NCBI GenBank assembly: GCA_963575745.1
Contig: CAUYUJ010000194.1
Coordinates: 30,001 to 94,000 of the forward strand
Reading direction: 5' to 3'
From: Prorocentrum cordatum
Taxonomy: Eukaryota; Sar; Dinophyceae; Prorocentrales; Prorocentraceae
Length of the DNA stretch: 64,000 nt
Position numbers and translations under genes: made by a program. Shown one piece after another: positions 1 through 10,959 of this stretch (within the stretch, counting starts at the first letter, position 1; every line of letters starts with the position of its first letter). Under the pieces are notes generated by a model. It ran no database searches, was not told the DNA's origin, and worked only from the letters and a program-made list of their open reading frames with translations.

Positions 1-387
1 CATTGATATTATTGGTGGTACTTTTGCTATGATTGTGATTCTGACCAAAAGTAAAATGACCCCTAGTATGATTAACAGTATCACCGTTATTTGTAGTACG
101 GTGACTAGTAGTATCATCACCATCATCATCAGTATCATCATTGAAATGATTACTGTCATTAGTAATTGTATTACATGTTGTTAGTGTTGTTATTAGTGCT
201 GCTTGCGATTATACCTAGATTAGCGTTGATAACATTGTGGTTCGTAAGGTTCGTAAGATTGAAAGTCATGAGTATTACTGCTATCACTGACCATAGTAAT
301 AAAACTCGCCTGTATTCAGTGATAGTCGCTGTGTTAATACCATTATTGTTAATGTCACCATTAGTGTTAGTATTCTGAACGGGAATG
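1..387. other. AT-rich low-complexity lead-in
   Basis: Degenerate trinucleotide-like sequence (ATT, GTT and ATC-rich stretches) with no recognisable gene. The short open frames reflect the repeat composition and have no protein-like features. Confidence 0.6.
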
Positions 388-403
388 ACGACGACTACTA
401 CTC

Positions 404-443
<40 letters not shown>

Positions 444-444
444 A

Positions 445-497
<53 letters not shown>

Positions 498-517
498 GAC
501 CGTTGCTACTGAAACTG

Positions 518-557
<40 letters not shown>

Positions 558-570
558 TACTACTACTGCC

Positions 571-632
<62 letters not shown>
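388..632. repeat. (ACT)n microsatellite
   Basis: Nearly pure ACT repeats with a few point interruptions (for example CGACCGTTGCTACTGAAACTG near 497-520). The poly-Thr, poly-Leu and poly-Val frames are products of the repeat. Confidence 0.97.
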
Positions 633-1069
633 GATTCGTGATAGTATGTGTCTTATTGGGGTTACTAGTAGTACGAGGCTTGTGCGGTTTGCTGTACTGA
701 TTGATTAATATCTTTCGTTTTCTTATCAAGATAATTATCGGTATCATTATGTATCTAATTCGTCTATTCTTCGTACAATGAACATTGTGTTTCGTATTAG
801 TACTCCTCTTGTTCCTCTTCTTCAAACTACGATCCAGATTGTTATGAGTCGTCTTTTTCTTCGTATTAATACCCTTCTCATTATTATTAATACCCTGTTC
901 CTTAATTGTACAAGTTGTCTTTCTTGTAATGTTCGCATCTTCCGTAGTATTGGTATTATTCTCATTCGTATTAGTATTCCTCTCCTTCATATTATCAAGA
1001 GTATGATTAGTAACATTACTGTGCCTCTTGTTCCTCTCATTATTCATCTCCTTCGTCTTCCTCGTCTTC
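633..1069. other. Pyrimidine-rich degenerate sequence
   Basis: Degenerate mix of CTT, TCG and ATT triplets joining two microsatellites. It probably derives from older trinucleotide repeats. No gene seen. Confidence 0.5.
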
Positions 1070-1325
1070 TTTCTCATTATCATCAGCATCATCATCACCA
1101 TCGACACCACCATCACCGGCATCATCATCATAATCGCCTTCATCATCACATTCACCCTCACCATCACTAGCATTATCATGATATTCAGCAGCATCATCAT
1201 TATCGTAATCATAATGATCCTCCCCTTTATCGTCATGAGCAGCACCAGCAGCATCATCATCATCATCAGCAGCATCATCCTCATCAGCATACCATCATCC
1301 TCGACACCACCACCACCACAACCAT

Positions 1326-1375
<50 letters not shown>

Positions 1376-1632
1376 GCATCATCATCAGCATCATCATCCT
1401 ATTCATCATCAGCATCATAAACATCATCATTATTATTATCACCATCATCATCATCATTATCATCAGCATCATCATCAGCAGCATCATCGACATCATCAGC
1501 ATCATCAGCAGCAGCATCATCAGCATCCTCATCATCAACAACATCATCATCATCGTTTCATCATCGTTTCATCATCATCATCATCGTCATCATCATCATC
1601 ATCAGCATCATCATCATCATCATCAGCATCAG

Positions 1633-1684
<52 letters not shown>

Positions 1685-1685
1685 G

Positions 1686-1724
<39 letters not shown>

Positions 1725-1738
1725 GCATCATCATCAGC
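1070..1738. repeat. (ATC)n microsatellite with AGC interruptions
   Basis: Long ATC/CAT array with regularly spaced CAGCAT variants, purest at about 1325-1375 and 1575-1735. All six frames are open because the repeat lacks stop codons. Confidence 0.97.
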
Positions 1739-1908
1739 TCTCTCCTCCTCGTCCTGTCTCTCCTCGTCCGTAACCTCATCCTTATCTGCCTCCTCCACAT
1801 CCTGCTCGCCAACCTCCGCAGCATCATCCTACATCGCCTTTTCCTTACCTCCTCTCCGTACTCCTCCTCTTCCTCCTCCTCCTCCCCCTCCTGCGCCTCC
1901 TCCCACCA
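1739..1908. repeat. (CTC)n degenerate pyrimidine tract
   Basis: CTC and TCC-rich tract forming a pyrimidine strand; purest at about 1850-1906. Confidence 0.85.
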
Positions 1909-3210
1909 CTACTGAACACGCGCATAACAAACAACACCTGTGGCAAACACCCACGCCCCATAACACACATAGCGCTAGCCTGCGCGCGAACCCACAGCAG
2001 TAAAAACAGCATGACACATAGTGCTGCGACAATCACAACCCTTGACGAGCAATTGCCGTACGCACAAACCCTCCAATAAGCCAGGCACAGGGAAGCCGAT
2101 AAACCCTCAAATCAGCAAACGCACCAAATATTCCGCGACAGGCAACATTGTCAAACAACAGCACTCCGCATACGAATCACGCTACACATGGCTACATACT
2201 AACTGAGGCTCCTAAAAGTTAATGCCCGCTAGTGTCCACGAGCCTGAGAGTACGATACCAGCGACGGTGTCGCAACATCAACTGCAACGCTCTTGCCCGA
2301 AACGCCAAGCAACAACAAACCAGAACTGTTGCCCAACAGCACAACAAAACCAATGACACTAGCACATTTCTTTCCGACGCCTGCACAGCACAGAACCAGC
2401 CAAACGTGAACACAACTGAACACTTTCAGCCCGCAGCCTCCAAAACCAATAACAAATAAGCGCCAACGTGTCCAGTCAACATGCGCCCAAAAACACCACT
2501 CTGGAGTGAATAGGTAGCTGTCACTGCAAACTGTCACCTGCTCAACCATATAGCACTCCGCAAGTCCACCAACCCCTCCGCCTGCTTCACATGACATGTG
2601 AGCACACACACACACTGGGCACGAAAACACCCAACCGGAGGAACAACCCGAACTCAACCAGTGAGGCTCCAACAACTAAATGAACAGTCATGCTCATTGC
2701 AGTGCCACGGCGGAAGGACAACTGAGAACCCATGCTGCAGACGGAATGCTACCTTTCCGTATTCGCATTGCGAAACAAGATGCAACCACCCTTTTGTAGG
2801 AACGTACCCAAACTGAACCGGTGAGGCTCCGATAAATCAACGACCGCTGCTGCTGATAGAGAGCACATGTACAACACAAGCGCGTCACCCCGCATGATCC
2901 GGCCATTATGCAAACTACGAACTCCCGATGAAACAATGTAACCACTGCAGGAGAACGTATGGCATGCAGCATGTCCAACTCCACAACAATAACTGACAAG
3001 CAATGACAGGCCCACAAAGTGACCACGGGAAAACTTTTGAGCGCCACGCCGCTTCCGAGACGCGCCCCCACGAGGCATCCAGACCCAGGCATCTCGAACA
3101 AGCCGACACGGGCAACGTCACTTCCAAGAAGAACATTGTTCCATCAAGCCCACTTGCTGCATAGAAAAACGTACGACAGGACGCTTGCCGCGGCGCCCCT
3201 GCACCCCAAC
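1909..3210. other. Unassigned sequence without a gene
   Basis: Moderate-complexity, C and A-rich sequence. A short motif TGAGGCTCC recurs at 2214, 2662 and 2822 with similar flanks, so part of the region is an old dispersed repeat. Open frames up to 148 codons occur on the minus strand but show no domain, no consistent composition and no good start context. Confidence 0.5.
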
Positions 3211-3312
3211 ATTCCTCCTCCTCCTCCACTTCCTCCTCCTCCTCCTGCTCTTCCCCCTCATCCTCCTCATCCTCCTCCTCCTTTTTTTGCTCGTGCTCCT
3301 CCTGCTCCTTTC
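3211..3312. repeat. (TCC)n tract
   Basis: TCC repeats followed by CTT/CTC triplets; a pyrimidine strand. Confidence 0.9.
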
Positions 3313-3660
3313 ACAGATGGAAGGCTCCTTTTCTAAATATGGATCTCGTTTTGACGCCAAGCACACTTGTCTGTAAAATTAGCACAAGTTTCACGAATGG
3401 AGGGCGGCCCGTTTTCAAAATGTAGTTTTCGCCTTGGCACCGCGCGCATGTGTGTTTTAAACTGCAAGAGCTTCACGGTTGGAGGGCGGTTCCTTTTCAA
3501 AATGTGGTTAACGCCTGAGCGCCGCGCGCATTCGTTTCTGTTAAGATGCAAGAGATTCACGGTTGGAAGGCGGTCCCTTTTCCCAATGTGGTGATCGCCT
3601 TAACACCCCGACCATGCATCGTAAGAATGTGCAACAGTTTCAAGGACTACCATGGTAACG
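3305..3660. repeat. 82-84 bp tandem repeat, four to five copies
   Basis: The block TTCACGnnTGGAGGGCGG followed by a CTTTTCAAAATGTGG-like core recurs with anchors near 3310, 3390, 3472, 3556 and, weaker, 3639. Steps are 80-84 bp. Copies have diverged by point changes and no protein function is apparent. Confidence 0.8.
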
Positions 3661-3964
3661 TCCTGGAGATGCTGTTTTGGTACGACGTCGGGATCTCAGG
3701 GCGCAACAGTTACGTTGATGTGTAGCGTTGGGGTCCCAGGAATGGCCTTCGGCCACGATCCTACATCGTCCAGATGCAAGAACAAAAAAAGATTCGCGGC
3801 GTTGAAATCCCAGGAATGGAGTTCTGGCACAACTCCAGATGTTCAAACGATTCTGCCAACGAAGCACTTCCGTCAGTGAACACGAACCCCTGTAGGGGAC
3901 TATGGAGAGGGAACTTGGAGGCAGGGCTTATTGCAAAATCGTTGATGAGTATTGGGTTCACGCT
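3661..3964. repeat. Short degenerate repeat around TCCCAGGAATGG
   Basis: The phrase TCCCAGGAATGG occurs near 3735 and 3809 (about 74 bp apart), with a weaker relative near 3690. The rest is unassigned. Confidence 0.5.
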
Positions 3965-4231
3965 GGTGCTCCTCCTCTTCATACTCCCCCTCCTCTCCTC
4001 CCACATCCCCCTCATTGTCCCCCTCATCATGATCGACACCACCAACAACAACAACGACAACAAGAACAGCAACAACACCATCGCCAGCATCATCAGCACC
4101 ATCATTGTCAACATCCACGTCAACATCATCACATTCACAGCCCACATCATCACAATCAGCGCCATTTTCACCACGATCTGCATCACCATAAGCATCACCA
4201 CCAGCAGAATCCTCATCATCATCATCATCAA

Positions 4232-4289
<58 letters not shown>

Positions 4290-4405
4290 GTCATCATCCA
4301 TAGCATCATCATCTTCATTATCGCCGGCATCATCATCACAATCATCGTGATCATCATCACAACTACCAACATGAGCATCATCAGCATCATCGTCATCATC
4401 ACCAA

Positions 4406-4437
<32 letters not shown>

Positions 4438-4556
4438 GCAGCATCATCATCATCATCATCGTCGTCAGTTTCAGCAGCATCATCACCATAATCATCAGCA
4501 GCATCAGCATCATCAACCTGGTCATCACCATCAGCTCTAATTATCATACTCTCTAT
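3965..4556. repeat. (ATC)n microsatellite, second block
   Basis: CTC-rich lead-in to about 4025, then ATC repeats with CAC, AGC and ACA interruptions. Purest at 4215-4300 and 4405-4465. Poly-His, Asp and Ile frames are artefacts. Confidence 0.95.
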
Positions 4557-4564
4557 CATCAACA

Positions 4565-4735
4565 TCAGGTGGAGAAGGAAAAGGAGGGGGAGGAGGAAGA
4601 GGAGGAGGAGGTGGAGGAGGAGGAAGAGGAGGTAAAAGAGGAGGAGAAGGAGGAGGGAGAGTAGGAGAAGGGGGAGGAGGAGGAGGAGGAGGAGGAGGAG
4701 GAGGAGGGGGAGGAGGAGGAGGAGGAGGACGGGAT
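4565..4735. repeat. (GGA)n purine tract
   Basis: GGA repeats with AGGAAG and GGG interruptions. It has the opposite strand sense to the pyrimidine tracts upstream. Confidence 0.95.
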
Positions 4736-4736
4736 T

Positions 4737-5524
4737 GGCGGCGTGAAATGCAAGGCGGCGCAAAGTGTGGGCGAGTGCGTGGGTGATGCTGCTTGGAGGG
4801 CGTCGCGGGGCGCGGGCAAGTGCGTCGGTAATGCTGAGTTGCGCGTGGCATGTCTTCGCCGCGCTGGGCGGCGTGCTTGCCGACAGAACCTCACGCGTGG
4901 GTCTGGGCTCTGCCAGGATGTCTGGCGCGTCCCGCGCGTGGCGTCGGCGAATTCGACGCGGCGTCGCGTCGGGGCGACTCAGAGTCGCCGACGCAGGAGA
5001 TAGCTTGGGTGCGTGGCGGAATAAGCGTTTGCAGTTGAGCGTGGCTGGGCTTCGCTGTGCTGGCGCGCGCGCCCAAGCAGAGGTTTCGTTTGAACTGCAG
5101 TGCGAGAATGCTTCCACGGGACCAGAGCGTCTTGCGACGCTGCGGAGAGAGCGAATGTCGCGGCTGTGCAGGGTTGGCTGGAGACGGCAGGGCCGAGGGT
5201 GCGCGTCAGGCTGGTTGGCGCTGGGCACGCGGGCGGCAGCGCTGGCGACGAAGGGCGCGGCGGCGGTCGTGGCCGTGCCGCGGAGCGGCGTCGGGGAGCG
5301 GCGGGCGGGGAGCTGCCCGGCAGTGCATCATTCCAGATGTGAGCGATTTCAGCAGCGCCACGGATGGTGGATTTGGCGCTCAGGGCGAGGCGGGCGCCAT
5401 TGGCCGCGAGGCGCAGGGCGGCGGCGGGGGGCGCGATAGCGGTCGCAGGTCGGGGCAGGGGCGCAGGGGCGGCTGCTGGACCCCGTCGCATCATTCCAGG
5501 TGTAAACGATTTCAGAAGCGATGA
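4737..5524. other. GC-rich sequence with about 160 bp internal repeats
   Basis: Very GC-rich sequence, open in several frames on both strands, so ORF length alone means little. A segment containing GATTTCAG recurs near 5344, 5507 and 5663 (steps of about 163 and 156 bp). Read on the plus strand each copy starts with a V-x-DF motif followed by acidic residues, but the copies lie in different frames. It could be a decayed repeat-containing gene or simply GC-rich repeat. Confidence 0.4.
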
Positions 5525-6190
5525 GGAGGGAAGGATCGTTGGCGCCGAAGTCGAGCTGGAGGTCATTGCCGGTGAAAGGGTAGCGGGGAGGGAAGTCGCG
5601 GCGGGGGTGCGGAGGCGCGGCGGGGCAGGGGGGCTGCTCTTCTTCCCCGCGCCCTGGGCGTCGCGGATTTCAGCGACGATGATGACGGCGCGCTCGCTGG
5701 GCCCGAAGAGGGCGGAGTTTCTCGCCCGCGCAGGGGCAGCGGGGCGCGCCGAAAGCGCGGGGCCGCGGACGGGTCGCTCGCGACGGAGGCGGAGTCCAGG
5801 CAGTTCCAGCCGGATTACGCGGATGAGGACCGGCGCAAACGGATGACGTGGGGGGGGCGGGAGGAGCGCCAGTTTCGGCCTCAGAGAGGAAGCGACGCGC
5901 GCGGGAAGTGCGCCACACATGGGTGTCCGCACGGGCGCGTCAGGGGCCCGACTCCGGCGCTCGCGTCGGACAAGTTCAAGGAGTTCGCTCTGAAGGCGAA
6001 CAGGCCGTCGAAAAAATGGCACGCGCGGCACGCGATGTGGGAGGCGGCGCCGAAGATGAAGCCTGAGTTGAAGTCCATACGCGAGGTGGACGAGCACGGG
6101 CAGTTTGCTTTGTCGAACGGCGAATACGAGCAGTGCTTGAAGCAAGCGCATGGGATTTCCCAACAACAACACCCCCCCGGAAAATATGCA
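5525..6190 (+). CDS. Possible coding fragment, function unknown
   Basis: A stop-free plus-strand frame runs from the TGA at 5522-5524 to 6397; its first ATG is at 5843. The part up to about 6170 looks protein-like. It has an acidic stretch with a V-A-DF-S-DDDD motif (about 5660), a basic region, then a segment rich in Lys, Trp and His with a Cys-x4-Cys pair (about 5912-5930) and a balanced hydrophilic tail. I do not recognise the family. After 6170 the frame enters CAA/ACA repeats, so the natural end or a splice site lies before that. No splice signal was assigned. The GC-rich context makes open frames easy to obtain, and a decayed mobile-element gene is as likely as a host exon. Confidence 0.25.
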
Positions 6191-6455
6191 GCAACAAAAA
6201 CAGTAATAACCACAACAACAACAACAATCATTTTACCCTCATGCGCCATGCTTCCACATGACACATGCATCCATCTGGATAACACACCCCATCATGGGGG
6301 ATTTTTCTGGCATGCGGGATCCGATATTCCCTCACCCAGATATCCCGCCCAAGAAGGTTTGGCCACCACCTCTTCCGAGGAACTTCAACATCCATAGCTC
6401 GGACGGCACATCGCCTTCGCAATCGCCTTGCGCATGCCCCGCATCTCAGAGGGAG
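6191..6455. other. Unassigned spacer
   Basis: ACA/CAA-rich start, then mixed sequence containing CATGACACATG-like and CACCCCATCATGG elements. No gene recognised. Confidence 0.4.
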
Positions 6456-6537
6456 AGGAAGAGGAAGAGGAGGGGGAGATGAGAGAGATAGGGAGGGGGA
6501 GGAGGAGAAGGGAGGGGGAGGAGGGGGAGGAAGGATG
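6456..6537. repeat. (GGA/GGGA)n purine tract
   Basis: Purine-only tract of AGG and GGGA units. Confidence 0.9.
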
Positions 6538-6539
6538 AG

Positions 6540-7083
6540 TAGTTGTAGTAGCAGCAGTTGATGATATTGTTGTTGCGGCTGTAGCACTAGTAGTAGTGGT
6601 AACGGTAGTAGTAGTCCAAGTAAGAGTAACAATAGTAATATTAGTAGTAGTAGTAGTAGTAGTTAGTAGTGTTGTTGTTGTCGTAGTGTTCGTCGTAGAG
6701 GAATTGAAGTAGCAGTAGTAGCAGTAGTAACCAAAATAGTAGTAGTACTAGTATCAATAGTAGTAATAGTAGTACTAGTAGTACTAGTAATTCGAATAGT
6801 TTTCAGTAGTACTAAGTAGTAGTAGTAGTAGTAGTAGTAATAGTTGTTGTTGTTGTAGTAATAGTAGTAGTAGTAGTAATAGTAGTAGTAGTAATAGTAG
6901 TAGTAGTAGTAGTAATCGTGGTAGTGGCAGTGGCAGTAGCAGTGGCAGTAGCAGTAGCAGTAGCGGTAGCGGTAGTAGTCGTAGTAGTAGTAGTTGCTGT
7001 AATAGTAGTAGCTGTAGTACCTGTAGTAGTAGTAGTAGTAGCAGCAACTGCAATATGAGTAATAGTTGTGGTAGTAGTAGTAA

Positions 7084-7119
<36 letters not shown>

Positions 7120-7199
7120 CAGTAGCAGTAGCAGTAGCAGTAACAGTAGTAGTGTAAGTAGTGGTAGTAGTTGTTGATGTTGTAGTTGTAGTTGTAGTT

Positions 7200-7238
<39 letters not shown>

Positions 7239-7250
7239 TAGTAGTAGTAA

Positions 7251-7321
<71 letters not shown>

Positions 7322-7395
7322 TAGTAGTAGTAGTAGTAGTAGTAGTAGTACTTGTTGTTGTCGTTGTTGTTGTTGTAGTAACAGTAATCTGCCAC
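6540..7395. repeat. (AGT)n microsatellite
   Basis: About 850 bp of AGT/TAG repeats with GTT, GCAGT and AAT variants, purest at 7200-7350. The poly-Tyr, Leu and Thr frames are artefacts. It is the reverse complement class of the (ACT)n block at 388-632. Confidence 0.97.
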
Positions 7396-8205
7396 CGTGC
7401 CCTTGGCGCGAACTGGAATGCCCCAAGGCTCACGCAGCTGCGGTGCTGCAGCCGGGATTCTAAATAAATACCTAGGGGGTCGGAACCCAGGTTTCCCGGG
7501 CGCTCCTGGGCGCTCCCGGGCGTTCTTGGGCGCTCCTGGGGCTTCTCGCGTGGCTTGTCCGAAATCCAAAAATCTCCGAAACGGGCCAAAAGAGCTCCAA
7601 GAAATCCCCAAGGCGGTCCAAGAAGGACTCGCGACGCCCAAAGATCGCTCCAAGGTACCCAAGACGGCCGCAGGACGGCCCAAGAGGCACCCAAGACGCC
7701 CCATGACGCCTCCAAGAGCACTCCGAAAAGAGCCCCAAGAGGCCAAATTCGTCAAATTCATATGGGAAATAATATATTTTGAGCACATACGATTTGTCGG
7801 CCCTCACGGCGTTGAAGACGGCCCAAGAAACCCCCAAAGACCCCGCCAAGACGGCCCAGGAGGCCCCGAGGACGGCCAAGGAGAGCCACAGGACGGCCCA
7901 AGAGGCTCCCAGGACGGCCCAAGAGAGCCCCAAGACGGCCCCAGGAGAGGCTCAAAAAGGGGAGCCCGAACCGAAAATCCGAGCCCTCCGCCCCTGGAGG
8001 CGCCCAGGACGCCCCAAGAAGCTCCCCAGAGGCCCCAAGAAGCCCCCAAAAAAACCCAAAGACGCCCCACCCCCCCCCCCAAGAGGCCCCAAAACAGCCC
8101 CCAAGAGGCCTCCACAAACGGCCCCCGAAAGTCTTTGACGCTGCCTCAAAGAAGCCCCCGAAAAGCCTCCCAAGACACCCCAACGAACATCCCGTAAGCC
8201 TCATA
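7396..8205. repeat. GC-rich degenerate short tandem repeat
   Basis: Variations on CCCAAGACGGCC, GGCCCCAAGAAGC and CCCCAGGACG recur throughout with spacing close to multiples of three. The minus strand reads as endless Leu-Gly-Ala-Ser-Trp-Gly-like peptides and the plus strand as Pro/Lys-rich peptides, all without stops. It is a low-complexity repeat and not a proven gene. An AT-rich patch at 7745-7795 interrupts it. Confidence 0.75.
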
Positions 8206-9553
8206 CCCTCAACCCAGGCACGGTGGCGGGATGGGCCGAAGGCCAGCAGTAGTAGTCGCAAGGGTGGTCGTAACAGTACTTCTCGCGTCGCATTCGCCTG
8301 GCAACGTTATGTGATTGTTCGCACATGTGTTCCTCGCCCCCGTTGTTCTCGCTGTTTCGAACGGGGATTCGCGGAACGGGGCGCCCCCCCAGGTGCCTCT
8401 TATCTTCGCGCTGGCGCCGGCAATGTGCACCCAGGGGGGCGTGGGTTGAAATGAGTGGAGCAGGAAGGATGTGGAGTGGCGTTCCGCTCTGAAGCGCCCT
8501 CACAATCCAGCGAAACCGCAACCCCTCCCAGGGGGCACCGCGCGGGCTGGACCAGGCACATGCGGCGCCCTATGTCGGCGCGCACATGTGAAAGGCCAAT
8601 GTTTGTGTGTCTGTCGGGGAATCCTGGAACACCCACCGCCCCGTTGGCTCGGCGGCATCCAAACGCGCGGGACGCCTTCCTGGTAAGGTCCCCGGGGGCC
8701 CCCGGGAGCATCTGGAGGCCTCCAAGAGCCGTCGGGCCCCGAAGAGCCCCCCTCACCCACCGAGAGGCCACCAAGAAGACCCCTCCCCCAAGAAGGCCCG
8801 ACATGGCAAGCAGAAGGCCCCAAGAATTCGTCCGACTGACCCCCCAGAAGACCGCAGGGAGCCTCCCAGAGAAGCCTCGCGTGCACGACATTGGCCGAAG
8901 GCCACTGGATATGGAAGTACAACATTTTAAGCAGAAATCTCTTTGCATCTGATGGTACGCGCCGGTGCCGCTGCTGCGAGCACGCTGCCCCATCAGCAGC
9001 ACAAGGATGGTTCGGACTGGGCTTGCCAACCGTACGAACAACGAGTACCACTGCGAAGGAGCTGCTCCTGATCGTGGACGCAACGCTCGAGCCCATACTG
9101 AACCCGTCCCTCCTCTGTGCAGCCGGCCGGCCCGCGCACCCGCCGTTCCCGTGCAGCCAGCCGGCCCGCGCTGCCCGGCATCGGAAAGGTTGTTCCACTC
9201 TGGAGCTCTGGCGCCCGCGACCCGTAGACTGACCCCAAGCCCGCCCCCCAGACCGCATTGGAAGAATCACGGGGCCCATCGGGAGGGGCCGCAGGTCGCG
9301 ACCTTGCACGATGTCCACGCGTCCTTACGCGAGCAGCCACGCAAAAGCGGAACCCACCGAGATTGTCCTAGCGGTCGTCCTGACGCCCATTGAGCCTGAC
9401 GACAAACCCTCCTTGATCATCCCTTCACACCCTCCATGGTCCACGCACGGCCCGAAACTACGCAGAAAGACGAAGGAGAGCGGAGAAAGCAGGAAGGACG
9501 AGGCTCTCGAGGATTGTCCAGAGGCGAGCCTGAGGCACCCCGGTGCCCCCAGG
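8206..9553. other. GC-rich unassigned sequence
   Basis: Mixed GC-rich sequence, with traces of the preceding CCCAAGAAG-type repeat at about 8640-8880. Frames up to 272 codons are open on both strands because stops are rare; none shows a recognisable domain. Confidence 0.5.
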
Positions 9554-9760
9554 GGCGGGCCCGAGTAAAAAAAGTGGGAGCATCGAAAAGACGCGTTGTT
9601 GTCGGAGGGCCGGCTTCGGCGAGACCCCGAAACGCCTGGGCGTGAGTTTCGATATCAAAGTAAATGCAGCCGGCGCCTGGGCGAAAGCCCGAGGGCGTAT
9701 TGAGGGGGGCCAACAACGACAATGATATTTGTTTAGTAATGAAAGCTCAACAGGGACTCC
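9554..9760 (+). repeat. About 200 bp dispersed repeat, copy 1
   Basis: Shares ordered blocks with 10712-10910: a GAGTAAAAAA stretch, a GTTGTTG run, GGGCCGG, an ACCCCGAAACGCCTG-like block, AAATGCAGCCGG, and a final GTTTAGTAAT. The two copies bracket the tandem repeats between them in direct orientation. Confidence 0.8.
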
Positions 9761-9789
9761 TCTGGAAGCCCTCCAGGGGTGTTGCCGCC

Positions 9790-10245
9790 ACGAGGGCCCC
9801 AGTCTTCAGTGAAAACTGCGGCATTGTCACGCGAAAGCGCCGCGGTTGTAGGGGGCGGGACGTTCGCGGCGCCGAGGCGAAAGCGCCGATCCTGAGTAGA
9901 AGGAAATATCGAACGGGAACGCTGGTTTGGTGGGACCGGCATTCGGCGGCGAGCAAGAGCACCTGGCCTGAGTCAAAAAAGGGGTATCGAACGGGAGCGG
10001 TGGCATGGGCTTTCGGCAGCAAGGCGAGATCGCCAATCCTGAATAAAAAGCGTGGAAATATCGATCGGAACACAGGTTTGGTGGGAATGCCAGCTTTCGG
10101 CGGCGAACAAGAGCAGCGGGGCTAAGTAAAACAGGACCAATATCGAACGGACCCGCTGGTTTGCTGGGGAAGCCGGCTTTCGGCGGCGAGCAAGAGCACC
10201 GTACCTGAGTAGACAAGGAGGAAATATCGAGCGGGAGCAGGAGGA
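9790..10245 (+). repeat. 70-84 bp tandem repeat
   Basis: The unit contains TTCGGCGGCGAGCAAGAGC, then CTGAGTAAAAAAGG, then ATATCGAACGGGA and GGTTTGGTGGG. Anchors are near 9863, 9942, 10012, 10096 and 10179, with steps of 70-84 bp. A further unit lies at about 10690, beyond the purine tract. Confidence 0.8.
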
Positions 10246-10255
10246 GCGAAGATTC

Positions 10256-10457
10256 GGAAGGAGGAGGAGGAGGAGGAGGAGGAGGGGGAGGAGGAGGAGG
10301 AGGAGGAGTAGGAGGATGAGGAGGAGGAGGAAAGGAGGAGGAGGAGGAGGGGGAGGAGGAGGAGGGAGGAGGGAGGGAGGGAGGAGGAGGAGGAGGAGAG
10401 GAGGAGGAGGAGGAGGAGGAGGAGGAGGAGGAGGAGGGGGGGGGGGGGAGGAGGGGA
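10256..10457. repeat. (GGA)n purine tract
   Basis: GGA repeats ending in a run of eleven or so G residues (about 10438-10448). Confidence 0.95.
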
Positions 10458-10463
10458 GCAAAC

Positions 10464-10494
10464 GGGCCCGACGCGGCGGAGCCGCGTCGGGCCC
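10464..10494. repeat. Perfect 14 bp hairpin, 3-nt loop
   Basis: GGGCCCGACGCGGC and its exact reverse complement flank GGA. It lies directly before the 21 bp tandem repeat. Confidence 0.9.
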
Positions 10495-10556
10495 TCAGTC
10501 TTGAGTAAACGGCCCTCAGTCTTGAGTAAACGGCCCTCAGTCTTGAGCAAAGGGCC
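10492..10556 (+). repeat. 21 bp tandem repeat, three copies
   Basis: CCCTCAGTCTTGAGTAAACGG starts at 10492, 10513 and 10534, the third copy with small changes. A related CCAGTCTTGAGTAAAGGG lies near 10662. Confidence 0.9.
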
Positions 10557-10711
10557 CGGCCGGAGCACGCGCGGCGGCCGCGCGACGGGCGACCCGAGAT
10601 CGCGACAGGCGACCGGGGGCGCCGAGGCGACCGAGCGCGGAGCGCTGGCGACCGGAGGGCCCCCAGTCTTGAGTAAAGGGTGAGGGCTCTCGGCGGCGAG
10701 CAAGAGCACCG
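10557..10711. other. GC-rich spacer with GCGACC repeats
   Basis: GCGAC/GGCGACC-type short repeats followed by one more unit of the CTCGGCGGCGAGCAAGAGC repeat. Confidence 0.5.
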
Positions 10712-10910
10712 AGCCCGAGTAAAAAAGGAGGAAGTCTCGAGCCGGAGCGTTGTTGTTGTTGGGGGGCCGGTTTTGGCGGAACCCCAAAACGCCTGAGCGT
10801 GAGCCTCAATTTCAGAGGAAATGCAGCCGGTGCCTCGGCGAGAGCGCCAGGGCGAATATAGGGGGTCCAACAATAATGATTGTTTAGTAATTAAGGTTCA
10901 ACAACAACAA
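10712..10910 (+). repeat. About 200 bp dispersed repeat, copy 2
   Basis: Second copy of the block at 9554-9760, in the same orientation, ending GTTTAGTAATTAAGGTTCAACAA. Confidence 0.8.
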
Positions 10911-10957
10911 CAACAACAACCACAAACCAAATCTATATATATATATATATATACATA
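10903..10957. repeat. (CAA)n and (TA)n short repeats
   Basis: CAACAACAACAACAACAAC followed shortly by an uninterrupted TA run at about 10934-10953. Confidence 0.9.
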
Positions 10958-10959
10958 TA

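Noticed and set aside
388-1798. Long ORFs of poly-Thr, poly-Val, poly-Met and poly-Asp
   Set aside because: They are trinucleotide repeats read in any frame.
4979-6172. 397-codon minus-strand ORF
   Set aside because: GC-rich sequence with few stops; composition is Ala/Pro/Arg-rich without domain features, and the opposite strand looks more protein-like.
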